Part shown: one piece after another, positions 6,605-14,491 of the stretch
Position numbering within the stretch: the stretch's first letter is position 1
How the letters are laid out: each line of letters begins with the position of its first letter
Assembly: GCA_902494945.1 (NCBI GenBank)
Contig: CABUVF010000024.1
Span: 1 to 19,399, forward strand
Source: an uncultured Collinsella sp.
GTDB taxonomy: Bacteria; Actinomycetota; Coriobacteriia; Coriobacteriales; Coriobacteriaceae
Direction: 5' to 3'
DNA: 19,399 nucleotides
Made by a program: the position numbers and the translations under genes
The notes under the pieces: model-generated
The model's input: only the letters and a program-made list of their open reading frames with translations
What the model was told of the DNA's origin: nothing
Databases searched by the model: none

Positions 6605-8011
6605 ATGCCTCTTGCTGATGTCTTTAGCCTGCTCGTTTTGGGTCAGGGCAAATCCGGTCTCGATGTCGCCCGCTGGGCGCTGGCACATCCCGAGCGCGTA
6701 AGCGCCGTTACCGTGTATGGCGGCGGCACCTCTGAGCCCAATGACGCCACGCGTGCGCTCGAGGCTGCTGGTGCGTCGTTTGTCTATGGGACCGAACAGG
6801 TCGAGGGCGCCTATGACGTATGCGTGACGTGCCCGGGCATCTCGGAGTTCTCGGGCTTCTTTAAGGCCGGGCGCGAACATGCCGCTCAGATTATGGGTGA
6901 GCCAGAGTTTGCCTATCGCCTGTCGCCCGATAACTGGATTGCCATCACGGGCACCAACGGTAAGACGACCACCACGTCGCTGACTGATTATCTGCTCAAG
7001 GCTGCCGGCGAGGCCAGCGTAGCTGTCGGCAACATCGGCGAGCCGCCGGTCAACGAGATTGACGGCCGAGCCCACAACGAGTGGTTTGTGGCTGAGCTCT
7101 CGAGCTATCAGATTGCTACGACCACCGAGCTCCACCCTCGCGTGGCAGTGCTGCTCAACATCACTCCCGACCACTTGGGCTGGCATAAGAGCCATAAGAA
7201 CTATGCGCTTGCCAAGATCAAGCTGTTTGACAATATGGTCGATGACGATCTGGTGGTTGTCGACGTCGAAGACGCCGGCATTCACGAGTTCGATGAGTAC
7301 ATCTATACGCCGGGTCGCCGCATCTGCAAGGTCGCTTTTGACGAGCCCGAGGGTGCAGACGCCGCCTTTGTGCGCGACGGCAAAATGGTCGTGCGCCTGA
7401 AGGGCGTCGAGACCCAGCTTGTCGCCACGTCCGAGCTCAAGATCTCGGGCCATCACAATGTCATCAATGCCTTATGTGCCGCCACGGCTGCTCTGGCCGT
7501 CGGTGCCGATGTCGATGGTGTCCGCCGCGGTCTGGCCTCGTTCCAGCCGCTCGAGCATCGCGTGGAGCCGTGCGGCGAGATTGACGGTGTGCGCTACGTC
7601 AACGATTCCAAGGCGACCAACACCGACGCGGTCGAGAAGGCACTGACGGCATTTCCCGATGACGACGTGATCTTGCTGCTCGGCGGCCACGATAAGGGCA
7701 CGCCGCTCACGGACTTCGCGCGCGTTGTTATGGATAACGTGCGCTCGGTCGTCTGCTTTGGCGATGCGCGCGAGCGCTTCACCGCCGCTATGGACGAGGC
7801 CGATGTCGATGGCGATGTGGATATCGCCCAGGCGGATGACCTACGCGATGCCGTGGACGTTGCCCGTTCGCTGTCGAGCCGTGGCGACGTGATCTTACTT
7901 TCTCCTGCCTGCTCTTCGTTCGATGAGTTCTCGGGCTATGAGGAGCGCGGCCGCGTGTTTAAGGACTATGTGGCCCAGCTTGCCGCTGCAGCGAAATCGC
8001 AAATGGAATAG
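6605..8011 (+). CDS. murD: UDP-MurNAc-L-Ala--D-Glu ligase MurD
   Basis: Cytoplasmic Mur ligase that adds D-Glu to UDP-MurNAc-L-Ala. The 468 residues show an N-terminal nucleotide-like domain (VLGQGKSG, 11-18), the P-loop GTNGKTTTT (116-124), AELSSYQ (163-169), NITPDHLGWHKSHKNY (185-200), HNVINAL (284-290), EHRVE (317-321), NDSKATN (333-339) and LLLGGHDKG (357-365). The AELSSYQ and NDSKATN motifs are characteristic of MurD rather than MurC, MurE or MurF. The ATG at 6605 follows mraY by 9 nt and has only a weak ribosome site, consistent with coupled translation. The stop at 8011 is adjacent to ftsW. Confidence 0.96.
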   Translation: MPLADVFSLLVLGQGKSGLDVARWALAHPERVSAVTVYGGGTSEPNDATRALEAAGASFVYGTEQVEGAYDVCVTCPGISEFSGFFKAGREHAAQIMGEPEFAYRLSPDNWIAITGTNGKTTTTSLTDYLLKAAGEASVAVGNIGEPPVNEIDGRAHNEWFVAELSSYQIATTTELHPRVAVLLNITPDHLGWHKSHKNYALAKIKLFDNMVDDDLVVVDVEDAGIHEFDEYIYTPGRRICKVAFDEPEGADAAFVRDGKMVVRLKGVETQLVATSELKISGHHNVINALCAATAALAVGADVDGVRRGLASFQPLEHRVEPCGEIDGVRYVNDSKATNTDAVEKALTAFPDDDVILLLGGHDKGTPLTDFARVVMDNVRSVVCFGDARERFTAAMDEADVDGDVDIAQADDLRDAVDVARSLSSRGDVILLSPACSSFDEFSGYEERGRVFKDYVAQLAAAAKSQME

Positions 8012-8020
8012 GGGTTGCCG

Positions 8021-9541
8021 GTGAGAGAGGAGAGCCCCCGACAAGGTATGAGGAGGCCCGACTCGGACCGTGCTTCCTCGCGGCGTAGCACACCGCGTTC
8101 CGGTCGCGGCGGGCGGTCGTTTAGCGAACGCTATATTGCCGGCGTTCCCGCCCGCATCATGCGCCCCCGTCTGATATTCATGGCCTGTCTGTTTATCTTG
8201 GTGTGTTTTGGCCTGCTGATGGTGTACTCGGCGTCTTCGGTCGAGGCGCTGCACGAGAATGGCTCAGCGACGTTTTTTCTGGGTCGACAGGCTGCGTTTG
8301 CCGTGGTCGGTGTTCTGGCGCTGATTGCCATCGTGCGCGTTTTGCCGGACAGCTGGTTTGGGGAGGATGTGCTCAGGATCTTCCTCATAGGCATGATAGG
8401 GCTACTGTTTCTGGTGTTCTTGGTGGGCAGCGGCAGCCGTGGCGCCACGCGCTGGCTCAACATCGCCGGCATTCAGTTCCAGCCTTCCGAGTTTTTAAAG
8501 CCATTTGCCATTGCGTATTCGGCCATCATGCTCGATCGCTTCTTTTCGCCCGGTGGCAACATCAACGAATTCCTTCGCAAGATGGGCATCTACCTGGGCA
8601 TTTCGCTCTTTCTGATCTTTATCCAGCCCGATTTCGGTACCGTCCTGATCATCCTGTTGACCCTCATGTGCATGGCGTTGTTTGCGGGTCTCGACCCCAG
8701 ATTTATCATCGGCGTGCTAATCTTCGGCATTCTCGTGATCGTGATTGCGCTTGTCGCAGAGCCATACCGTATGGTGCGTATTCAGGTTGCCTTGAACCCT
8801 TGGGCCGACGAGTATGGTGACGGCTATCAGGCCACGCTTGCCATCATGGCCTTTGCCTCGGGCGGTCTGTTCGGCCGTGGCATCGGCAACTCAACCATGA
8901 AGTACTCGTATCTGCCCGAGGCGCACAATGACTACATCCTGGCCATCATTGGCGAGGAAGTCGGTTTTGTCGGAACCGTCCTGTTCTTCTTGGTGTTTGC
9001 GATGCTGATCTACTCGGCGTTTCGCATTGCCGAGCAGGCGACCGATCGTCGGGGCGCGCTCATGGCGTCTGGCTCTGCGGTCATTCTCGCGGTGCAGTTT
9101 TTGATCAATGCGCTGGGCATCCTCAACGTGTTTCCCATGACGGGCAAACCGTTGCCGTTTATTAGCTATGGCGGTTCGTCGATTATTGTGTCGCTTATGC
9201 TTGCCGGTCTGATCCTACGCGTTTCGTACGAGAGCGCCCGTCGCGATGAGTACGACCGTCGCCGCGAGAGCTTTGCCGTTATGGATGAGAGTACCGCCGG
9301 CGTGCCCCACGTGCGCGGCGAGCGGTCTTCGCGTAACGGCTTTACCGTTCTGGATGGCTCTGCGACCGAGCCGGCAGCCCGTCCGCGTCAGCGAACGGCG
9401 CCGCAAGGTCGTCCGCAGCGCCCAACTCCTCGCAATGCGGGCGGCGGATATAATCGAATCGATTTGAACTCGGACCCGTCGGCGCGTTTGCGCACCGACG
9501 ACCAGGGACCGCGTGTACGAAGGGACTACCATGACCGATAA
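8021..9541 (+). CDS. ftsW: SEDS-family septal glycosyltransferase FtsW
   Basis: Membrane peptidoglycan polymerase of the divisome that works with the septal PBP. About ten hydrophobic segments carry the SEDS motifs GSRGATRWLN, QFQPSEFLKP, QPDFGT, NDYILAIIGEEVGF and GKPLPFISYGGSS. With about 506 residues it is long for the family because of a basic N-terminal tail of about 48 residues and a C-terminal cytoplasmic tail of about 105 residues, rich in Arg, Pro and Gly. That tail contains two similar motifs, SFAVMDES and GFTVLDGS. The start is uncertain: TTG 8015, GTG 8021 or ATG 8048. GTG 8021 is preferred because AGGGG sits 6 nt upstream. The 3' end overlaps murG by 11 nt. Confidence 0.94.
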   Translation: MREESPRQGMRRPDSDRASSRRSTPRSGRGGRSFSERYIAGVPARIMRPRLIFMACLFILVCFGLLMVYSASSVEALHENGSATFFLGRQAAFAVVGVLALIAIVRVLPDSWFGEDVLRIFLIGMIGLLFLVFLVGSGSRGATRWLNIAGIQFQPSEFLKPFAIAYSAIMLDRFFSPGGNINEFLRKMGIYLGISLFLIFIQPDFGTVLIILLTLMCMALFAGLDPRFIIGVLIFGILVIVIALVAEPYRMVRIQVALNPWADEYGDGYQATLAIMAFASGGLFGRGIGNSTMKYSYLPEAHNDYILAIIGEEVGFVGTVLFFLVFAMLIYSAFRIAEQATDRRGALMASGSAVILAVQFLINALGILNVFPMTGKPLPFISYGGSSIIVSLMLAGLILRVSYESARRDEYDRRRESFAVMDESTAGVPHVRGERSSRNGFTVLDGSATEPAARPRQRTAPQGRPQRPTPRNAGGGYNRIDLNSDPSARLRTDDQGPRVRRDYHDR

Positions 9542-10646
9542 GATGACCGTTGCTATTGCAGCCGGCGGCACGGCAGGGCATATCAACCCCGCGCTCGCCT
9601 TGGCCGAAGAGCTGCGTGACCGTGGCCACCACGTTGTGTTCGTGGGCCAGTCGCGCAAGCTCGAGGGTCGTCTGGTCCCCGAGGCTGGGTTTGATTTTGT
9701 GCCCATTACGGTTACGGGCTTCGACCGCTCCCGTCCTTGGACGGCGCTGACCTCGCTGTGGCGTGTCAACAAGGCCAAGCGTGCGCTCGCCAGTCATTTC
9801 TCAAAGGTCGGCAAGCCCGATGCCGCCATCGGTTTTGGTGCCTATGTCGAGGTTCCGTTGCTGGGGTGGTGCAAGGGCGCAGGCGTTCCGTATCTGCTGC
9901 ATGAGCAGAACTCTGTTCCGGGCCTGGCCAACAAGATGATGAACTCCCACGCCGCTCGCGTGTGCATCTCGGTGCCGGCAGCGCGTTCGGTCTTTGAGCG
10001 CGAAGGTGACCCTGACCACGTGCTCATGACCGGCAACCCCGTACGTCGCTCGGTGATCGAGGGCGATCGCGCTCGCGGCCGCAAGGCACTTGGCGTTCCC
10101 GAGGACGCTACGCTGCTGCTCGTCTTTGGCGGTTCACTTGGCGCCCAGCACCTCAACGAGCGCGTGGCTTCGCTCAAAAACGAGCTGCTTTCGCGCAAGA
10201 ACCTCTATGTGTTGCATTCGACGGGTGCCGACGGCTTTGAGGAGACCGAGCGCGCTTTGGCGCTGACGCCCGAGGAGGCGAAGCGTTACCGCGTCCAGCC
10301 TTACATCGACAACATGGGCGACATGCTGGCTGCTGCCGATTTGGTGCTATCGCGTTCGGGCGCATCGAGCGTGGCCGAGATCGCTGCGCTCGCCGTGCCC
10401 TCGGTGCTCGTGCCGTACCCGCATGCGACGGCCGACCACCAAACCACCAATGCCCGTTATCTGGTCGACGCCGGGGCCGGCGTGCTCTGTGCCGATGCCG
10501 ATATCGACGGTTCTGCCTTTGCCGATGAGCTGCTGCACCTGGTCGATGACGCGGCGGCACGCGACGCCATGCGTCAGGCGGCGCGTGGTCTGGCTCAGGA
10601 TAGGGCCGCCGCTCTTCTGGCGGATGCGGTAGAGGGTTTGCGTTAG
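9531..10646 (+). CDS. murG: Lipid II synthase (UDP-GlcNAc transferase) MurG
   Basis: Membrane-associated GT-B glycosyltransferase that adds GlcNAc to lipid I, giving lipid II. The 371 residues show the N-terminal GGTAGHINPALALA (12-25), HEQNSVPGLANK (124-135), TGNPVR (167-172), FGGSLGA (199-205), and the UDP-GlcNAc-binding region from SRSGASSVAEIAALAVP (274-290) to ADHQTTNA (301-308). The N-domain loop reads GFGAYVEVP (101-109), where most homologues have G-x-GGY-x-S-x-P. I chose ATG 9531, with AGGG at 9521-9524, over an in-frame GTG at 9513 that lacks a ribosome site. The start overlaps the ftsW stop, which implies coupled translation. Confidence 0.96.
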   Translation: MTDKMTVAIAAGGTAGHINPALALAEELRDRGHHVVFVGQSRKLEGRLVPEAGFDFVPITVTGFDRSRPWTALTSLWRVNKAKRALASHFSKVGKPDAAIGFGAYVEVPLLGWCKGAGVPYLLHEQNSVPGLANKMMNSHAARVCISVPAARSVFEREGDPDHVLMTGNPVRRSVIEGDRARGRKALGVPEDATLLLVFGGSLGAQHLNERVASLKNELLSRKNLYVLHSTGADGFEETERALALTPEEAKRYRVQPYIDNMGDMLAAADLVLSRSGASSVAEIAALAVPSVLVPYPHATADHQTTNARYLVDAGAGVLCADADIDGSAFADELLHLVDDAAARDAMRQAARGLAQDRAAALLADAVEGLR

Positions 10647-10743
10647 TTAGACGGGATATCGTCGGTCGCCCTCGCGCTGATGCGGTAGGTGCGGTACAGT
10701 TAACGGGTTACAGGCAGTGTTTACGCAAGGAGTACACGAGCAC
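10647..10743 (+). promoter_or_regulatory. 97-nt murG-murC gap with short repeats
   Basis: No gene is seen. TGCGGTA occurs at 10681-10687 and 10690-10696, and once more inside the murG 3' end at 10625-10631. TACAGT at 10695-10700 resembles a -10 element, but no -35 is evident at the proper distance. TAAC-GG-GTTA (10701-10710) is a minor inverted repeat. The murC ribosome site AAGGAG is at 10727-10732. A secondary promoter is possible but weakly supported. Confidence 0.2.
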
Positions 10744-12162
10744 ATGGCTGATTCCCAGACTGCAACCTCCGCGCCCGAGTTTAAGAGCGCCCACTTTATC
10801 GGTATCGGCGGCGCCGGCATGAGCGGCATCGCCCTCGTTCTGCACGAGCGCGGTTATGCCGTTACCGGCTCCGACCTTAAGACGTCACGTTATATCCGCC
10901 AGCTTACCCGCGCTGGTGTGAAGGTGCATGTGGGCCATGAGGCCGCCACGATCGACGAGGTCAAGCCCGACGTGGTTGTTGTGTCCACCGCTATTCCGGA
11001 GTCCAACCCTGAACTCGTGCGCGCTCGCGAGCTGGGTATTCCCGTGTGGCCCCGTGCCAAGATGCTCTCTGCTTTGGGCCACGGCTACACCACCGTCGCT
11101 GTTGCCGGCACGCATGGCAAGACCACCACGTCTTCGATGTGCGCCACCATGCTCGACCGCATGGGTCTGGATCCGAGCTTCCTGATCGGTGGCATCGTCG
11201 AGGGCTATGACACGAACGGCAAGAACGGCTCGGGCGACTACTTTGTCGCCGAGGCCGACGAGTCCGACAGCTCCTTCCTGTTCCTGAACCCCAACGTGGT
11301 CATTGTGACCAACGTCGAGGCCGACCACCTCGATCACTACTCGGGTATCGAGGAGATCGAGGCAACTTTCGCCAAATTCATGAGCCTGGTGGGCGAGGAC
11401 GGCACCGTCATCGTCTGCGGTGAGGACCCGCATCTGGTCGAGCTCGCCAAGTCGACGGGCCGTCACGTGCTTTCCTACGGCTTTGCCGAGAGCAACGACA
11501 TCGTCTGCGTGCACCCGGATGTCAAGGGCATCCAGAGTGACTTTATCGTTCGCTTTGAGGACGGCACTGAGCACGCTGTGGAGATCAAGAGCAACCCCGG
11601 TCGCCACAACATGCTCAACGCCACGGCGGTGCTCACCGTCGCCCATGTCCTGGGCCTTGACATCGACGCCGCCGCCAAGGCGCTCTCGAGCTTTGAGGGC
11701 GTCCGCCGTCGCTTTACCCACGTGGGCGATATCGATGGCATCACCGTGGTCGATGATTACGGCCATCACCCCACCGAGATCAAGGCGACGCTTGCTGCCG
11801 CTTCCTCGCTGGGCTACAAGCACGTCGATGTCGTGTTCCAGCCGCACCGCTATTCGCGCCTGCAGGCCCTGTGCGACGACTTTGCCGATGCATTTGCCAA
11901 TGCCGATAAACTGCTGCTGATTGATGTGTTCTCGGCTGGCGAGATGCCCATTCCGGGTGTCACCTCTAAGATGCTCGCCGATACCGTGCGCGCCAAGCAT
12001 CCTGGCAAGGAGGTCGTGTACTGCTCCAGCCGTCTTGAGCTCAATCAGGAGCTCGAGCAGATGGTGGGCGAGGGCGACCTGCTGCTCACCATGGGTGCCG
12101 GCGACGTTACGACCGTCGGTCCCGAGTTCATTGAGTATCTGACTGCCAAGAAAGACGCTTAA
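10744..12162 (+). CDS. murC: UDP-MurNAc--L-Ala ligase MurC
   Basis: Cytoplasmic ligase that adds the first stem residue, L-Ala, to UDP-MurNAc. The 472 residues show the N-terminal GIGGAGMSGIA (20-30), the P-loop GTHGKTTT (122-129), EADESDSSF (170-178), the NVEADHLDHY motif (190-199), GRHNMLNA (286-293), DDYGHHPTE (337-345), QPHRYSR (366-372) and GAGD (451-454). These are diagnostic for MurC. I chose ATG 10744, behind AAGGAG (10727-10732), over an in-frame GTG at 10717 that would place the ribosome site inside the gene. It follows a 97-nt gap and is 5 nt before murB, which supplies its substrate. pgeF, which edits a known MurC error (L-Ser in place of L-Ala), lies further downstream in this window. 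Confidence 0.97.
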   Translation: MADSQTATSAPEFKSAHFIGIGGAGMSGIALVLHERGYAVTGSDLKTSRYIRQLTRAGVKVHVGHEAATIDEVKPDVVVVSTAIPESNPELVRARELGIPVWPRAKMLSALGHGYTTVAVAGTHGKTTTSSMCATMLDRMGLDPSFLIGGIVEGYDTNGKNGSGDYFVAEADESDSSFLFLNPNVVIVTNVEADHLDHYSGIEEIEATFAKFMSLVGEDGTVIVCGEDPHLVELAKSTGRHVLSYGFAESNDIVCVHPDVKGIQSDFIVRFEDGTEHAVEIKSNPGRHNMLNATAVLTVAHVLGLDIDAAAKALSSFEGVRRRFTHVGDIDGITVVDDYGHHPTEIKATLAAASSLGYKHVDVVFQPHRYSRLQALCDDFADAFANADKLLLIDVFSAGEMPIPGVTSKMLADTVRAKHPGKEVVYCSSRLELNQELEQMVGEGDLLLTMGAGDVTTVGPEFIEYLTAKKDA

Positions 12163-12167
12163 GTCTA

Positions 12168-13079
12168 ATGGGTCTGTTTAACGCCGTCATGGCGCTCTCG
12201 GGCATGATCGACACGGATGTGATCGAGGACGAGCGCCTTGCGCGTCATACGAGCTATCGTATCGGCGGCAAGGCCGACCTCTTTGTGACGTGCCATAGCT
12301 ATCATGCCCTCCGCCGCGCCGTGGCGGTGCTCGATCGCGAGCAGGTGCCGTGGGTCATCATCGGCAAGGGCTCCAATCTGCTGGTTGCCGATGGCGGTTA
12401 TCGCGGTGCCGTCATTTCGCTCGGACGTGAGTTTCAGCGCACGGTTGTTGCCGATGACGGTTGTACGCTGACGGTCGGTGCGGGCGTGATGTTTGCGCGC
12501 CTGGTCAACGATGCCCTGTCGCGTAGCCTCTCGGGCCTTGAGTTTGCCGTTGGCATTCCTGGTTCGGTCGGCGGTGCGATATCTATGAATGCCGGCACAC
12601 GGACCGAGTGGATTGGCTCGCTGGTTGAGGATGTCGTAACGTTTGACCCGGCATCCGGTATCAAGCATTATGCGGGGTCCGAGATCACTTGGGGCTACCG
12701 CGAATGTAGCCTTCCCCGCAATGAGATCATCCTCGAGTGCGTGCTCAAGCTTAAACCGGCGCCCAAGGCCGACATTCGCGAGCGCATGGAGCGGTACCTT
12801 ACAAGGCGCAAGCGTACGCAGCCCATGGGTCGCGCATCCTGCGGGTCTGTCTTTCGCAACCCGCCCGATGCGAGTGTGGGCAAGCTTATCGAGGATTGTG
12901 GATTAAAGGGTTTTTCGATTGGCGGCGCGGAAGTTTCGCCCGTTCACGCTAATTTTATCGTTAATAACGGAACTGCCTCGGCCGATGACGTTGCCGCGGT
13001 TATTAGACATGTGCACGGAAAGGTGAGGGAGGCGTATGGCATCGAGCTCAGACCGGAAGTTAAATTCCTCGGCTTCTAG
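12168..13079 (+). CDS. murB: UDP-N-acetylenolpyruvoylglucosamine reductase MurB
   Basis: FAD- and NADPH-dependent reductase making UDP-MurNAc, the MurC substrate. At 303 residues it matches the shorter (type II) MurB. Motifs: HTSYRIGGKADLF (27-39), the FAD-site IIGKGSNLLV (64-73), IPGSVGGAISMNAG (130-143), WGYRECS (175-181), the proton-donor Ser in CGSVFRNP (S227), and a C-terminal Glu in RPEVKFLG (E297). The ATG at 12168, 5 nt after murC, has a weak ribosome site. ATG 12189 or 12204 are possible later starts, since the conserved region begins near residue 25. The last 44 nt overlap ftsQ in another frame. Confidence 0.95.
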   Translation: MGLFNAVMALSGMIDTDVIEDERLARHTSYRIGGKADLFVTCHSYHALRRAVAVLDREQVPWVIIGKGSNLLVADGGYRGAVISLGREFQRTVVADDGCTLTVGAGVMFARLVNDALSRSLSGLEFAVGIPGSVGGAISMNAGTRTEWIGSLVEDVVTFDPASGIKHYAGSEITWGYRECSLPRNEIILECVLKLKPAPKADIRERMERYLTRRKRTQPMGRASCGSVFRNPPDASVGKLIEDCGLKGFSIGGAEVSPVHANFIVNNGTASADDVAAVIRHVHGKVREAYGIELRPEVKFLGF

Positions 13080-14292
13080 AGCATCGAAACCCACCTTCCG
13101 CCGCGCCGGAGGGCGTTCCGGCGCGCCTGCCAAACCTCAACGCAATACCGTCGCGCACTCTAAGTCTGTCGGGCATGCTCGACAGACCAGTCGTCCGGTC
13201 GTCGGCTCGCAGCTCGGTAATCGTCCGGCCGCAAAAAAGTCCTCGCGTCCCTCGACGACGTCAAAGCCTGTTATGGGCGCCAAGCCTGCCCGTCCCATGG
13301 CAGCTCCCAAGCCCTCGACGGGAACTAAAGCGGCGCGTCCAGGTCGCACGCTGGGCGCATCGAAACCGCGCTCGCTGACATCGGTGCCGGCTACCGCCAA
13401 GAAGCCTTCGAGTAAAAAAGGTTTCAACCCGTTATCTTCACTTGGAGCGATGGCAAATAAAACATCAGACGCCGCTTCTGTCGTTACAGGCAAAGGCAAA
13501 ATCGTGGGCGGCGTTCTGGCCGTCTTGGCCGTGCTCGTCGTCGTTGCCATCGTGGTGATCAACTCTGGACTGTTTACTGCCACTGATATTCAGATTCAAG
13601 GCAGCGAGCATGTGACGAAGCACGATGCTATCCAGCTGATCGACTTGCCCGAGGGAACGTCGCTTTTTAACGTCGATCCCGACCAGATTACCGAGGATCT
13701 CAAGCAGAACCCGTGGGTTTCGGGCGTGGATGTCCAGCGCCAGTTTCCCCATACGCTTATCATCACGCCGACGGAGCGTAAAGTTATCGCCATTGCGTAT
13801 ATCAGCTCCGACGACCTTGCCTGGGCTATCGGAGACGATGACACCTGGATCGCCCCGCTGTCGACGTCGGTCGAAGTGGACGACCAGGGCAACGTCATCA
13901 CGACAGGGCAGGGCTCAAATACCTTGACCGGAATCGATGCCGCGCTGGCGCTCGCCAAGCATTATGGCGCGGTGTTGTTGACTGATGTCTCGGCGGATGT
14001 CGCTCCGGTTTCCGGCCAGGCGGTGAACTCCAAGGCCGTTAAGGCCGGCCTGGATTATGTGCGTGGTTTTTCGAGCGAGTTCTTGGGACAAGTCAAGGAT
14101 ATTTCTACGCCTTCGGTCGAAGCCATCTCGGCAAACCTCAATAACGGCATTGAGGTGTCGCTGGGCGATTCGAACGATATCGTCAAGAAGGAGCGCGTAG
14201 TCACCAAGCTGCTTTCGCAGGTAGAGGGCGTAACGTATATCAATGTGCGCTCTCCAGGCAACTACACATTTAGGAATGCTCCGACCTCGTAG
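13036..14292 (+). CDS. ftsQ: FtsQ/DivIB-type division protein
   Basis: Bitopic membrane protein that recruits and regulates septal synthesis together with FtsL and FtsB/DivIC. Of 418 residues, the first 155 form an unusually long cytoplasmic tail with about 32 basic and 2 acidic residues, rich in Lys, Arg, Pro, Ser and Ala, with repeated KP/RP pairs. One membrane segment follows (about 156-178). Then comes a POTRA-like domain (about 181-250; IQIQGSEHVTKHDAI, DLPEGTSLFNVD, LKQNPWVSGVDVQRQFPHTL) and the FtsQ beta domain. The ATG at 13036 lies inside murB and has GGGAGG shortly upstream. ddl, often found between murB and ftsQ, is absent. DivIB/FtsQ sequence is divergent, but the POTRA signature and position agree. 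Confidence 0.92.
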   Translation: MASSSDRKLNSSASRASKPTFRRAGGRSGAPAKPQRNTVAHSKSVGHARQTSRPVVGSQLGNRPAAKKSSRPSTTSKPVMGAKPARPMAAPKPSTGTKAARPGRTLGASKPRSLTSVPATAKKPSSKKGFNPLSSLGAMANKTSDAASVVTGKGKIVGGVLAVLAVLVVVAIVVINSGLFTATDIQIQGSEHVTKHDAIQLIDLPEGTSLFNVDPDQITEDLKQNPWVSGVDVQRQFPHTLIITPTERKVIAIAYISSDDLAWAIGDDDTWIAPLSTSVEVDDQGNVITTGQGSNTLTGIDAALALAKHYGAVLLTDVSADVAPVSGQAVNSKAVKAGLDYVRGFSSEFLGQVKDISTPSVEAISANLNNGIEVSLGDSNDIVKKERVVTKLLSQVEGVTYINVRSPGNYTFRNAPTS

Positions 14293-14491
14293 CGCTGGTT
14301 GATGCTTTGTTGAGGGGCCATACCACGCCGTTTATCTGGTTTGTTTGGTTTTCACGGTCAATTATTTGACTGATACGTTCATAATGTGCAAACATAATAC
14401 GGTTTACCTTTGCATTTACTTTCAACCTGAAGGTTAATGTGCGCAGGGGTCGACCCATGCTATGGCTATAACCTTTGTTCGGAGGACCGAC
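14293..14491 (+). promoter_or_regulatory. 199-nt ftsZ upstream region with inverted repeats, likely promoter
   Basis: No coding sequence is evident, and base composition turns AT-rich between about 14335 and 14440. GTCAA-TTAT-TTGAC (14357-14370) contains a -35-like TTGACT at 14366-14371. CATAAT occurs at 14380-14385 and 14393-14398; neither lies at the ideal 17 nt, so the exact promoter is unclear. AACCT-GA-AGGTT (14424-14435) and the perfect palindrome GGGTCGACCC (14447-14456) follow. The ftsZ ribosome site GGAGG is at 14481-14485. I see no terminator after ftsQ, so read-through from the dcw operon remains possible. Confidence 0.45.

Noticed and set aside
5939..7456. 505-codon open frame on the minus strand opposite mraY and murD
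   Set aside because: It spans two well-supported genes in antisense, its composition (His, Arg, Gly, Asp rich) is typical of shadow frames, and it shows no domain.
9513..9530. Upstream GTG start for murG
   Set aside because: The AGGG ribosome site lies between this GTG and ATG 9531, so the ATG is the better start.
10885..12000. 371-codon open frame on the minus strand opposite murC
   Set aside because: It lies entirely within murC, which has all its motifs; the antisense translation has no recognisable protein features.
13237..13430. KP/RP-rich repeats in ftsQ as a DNA tandem repeat
   Set aside because: The repetition is at the level of amino-acid composition; the nucleotide sequence shows no regular repeat unit.
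14281..14345. Possible terminator between ftsQ and ftsZ
   Set aside because: T-rich stretches are present, but I found no GC-rich stem immediately before them.
14462..14491. Upstream ATG start for ftsZ
   Set aside because: The strong GGAGG at 14481-14485 points to ATG 14492, and the extra ten residues do not resemble FtsZ N-termini.
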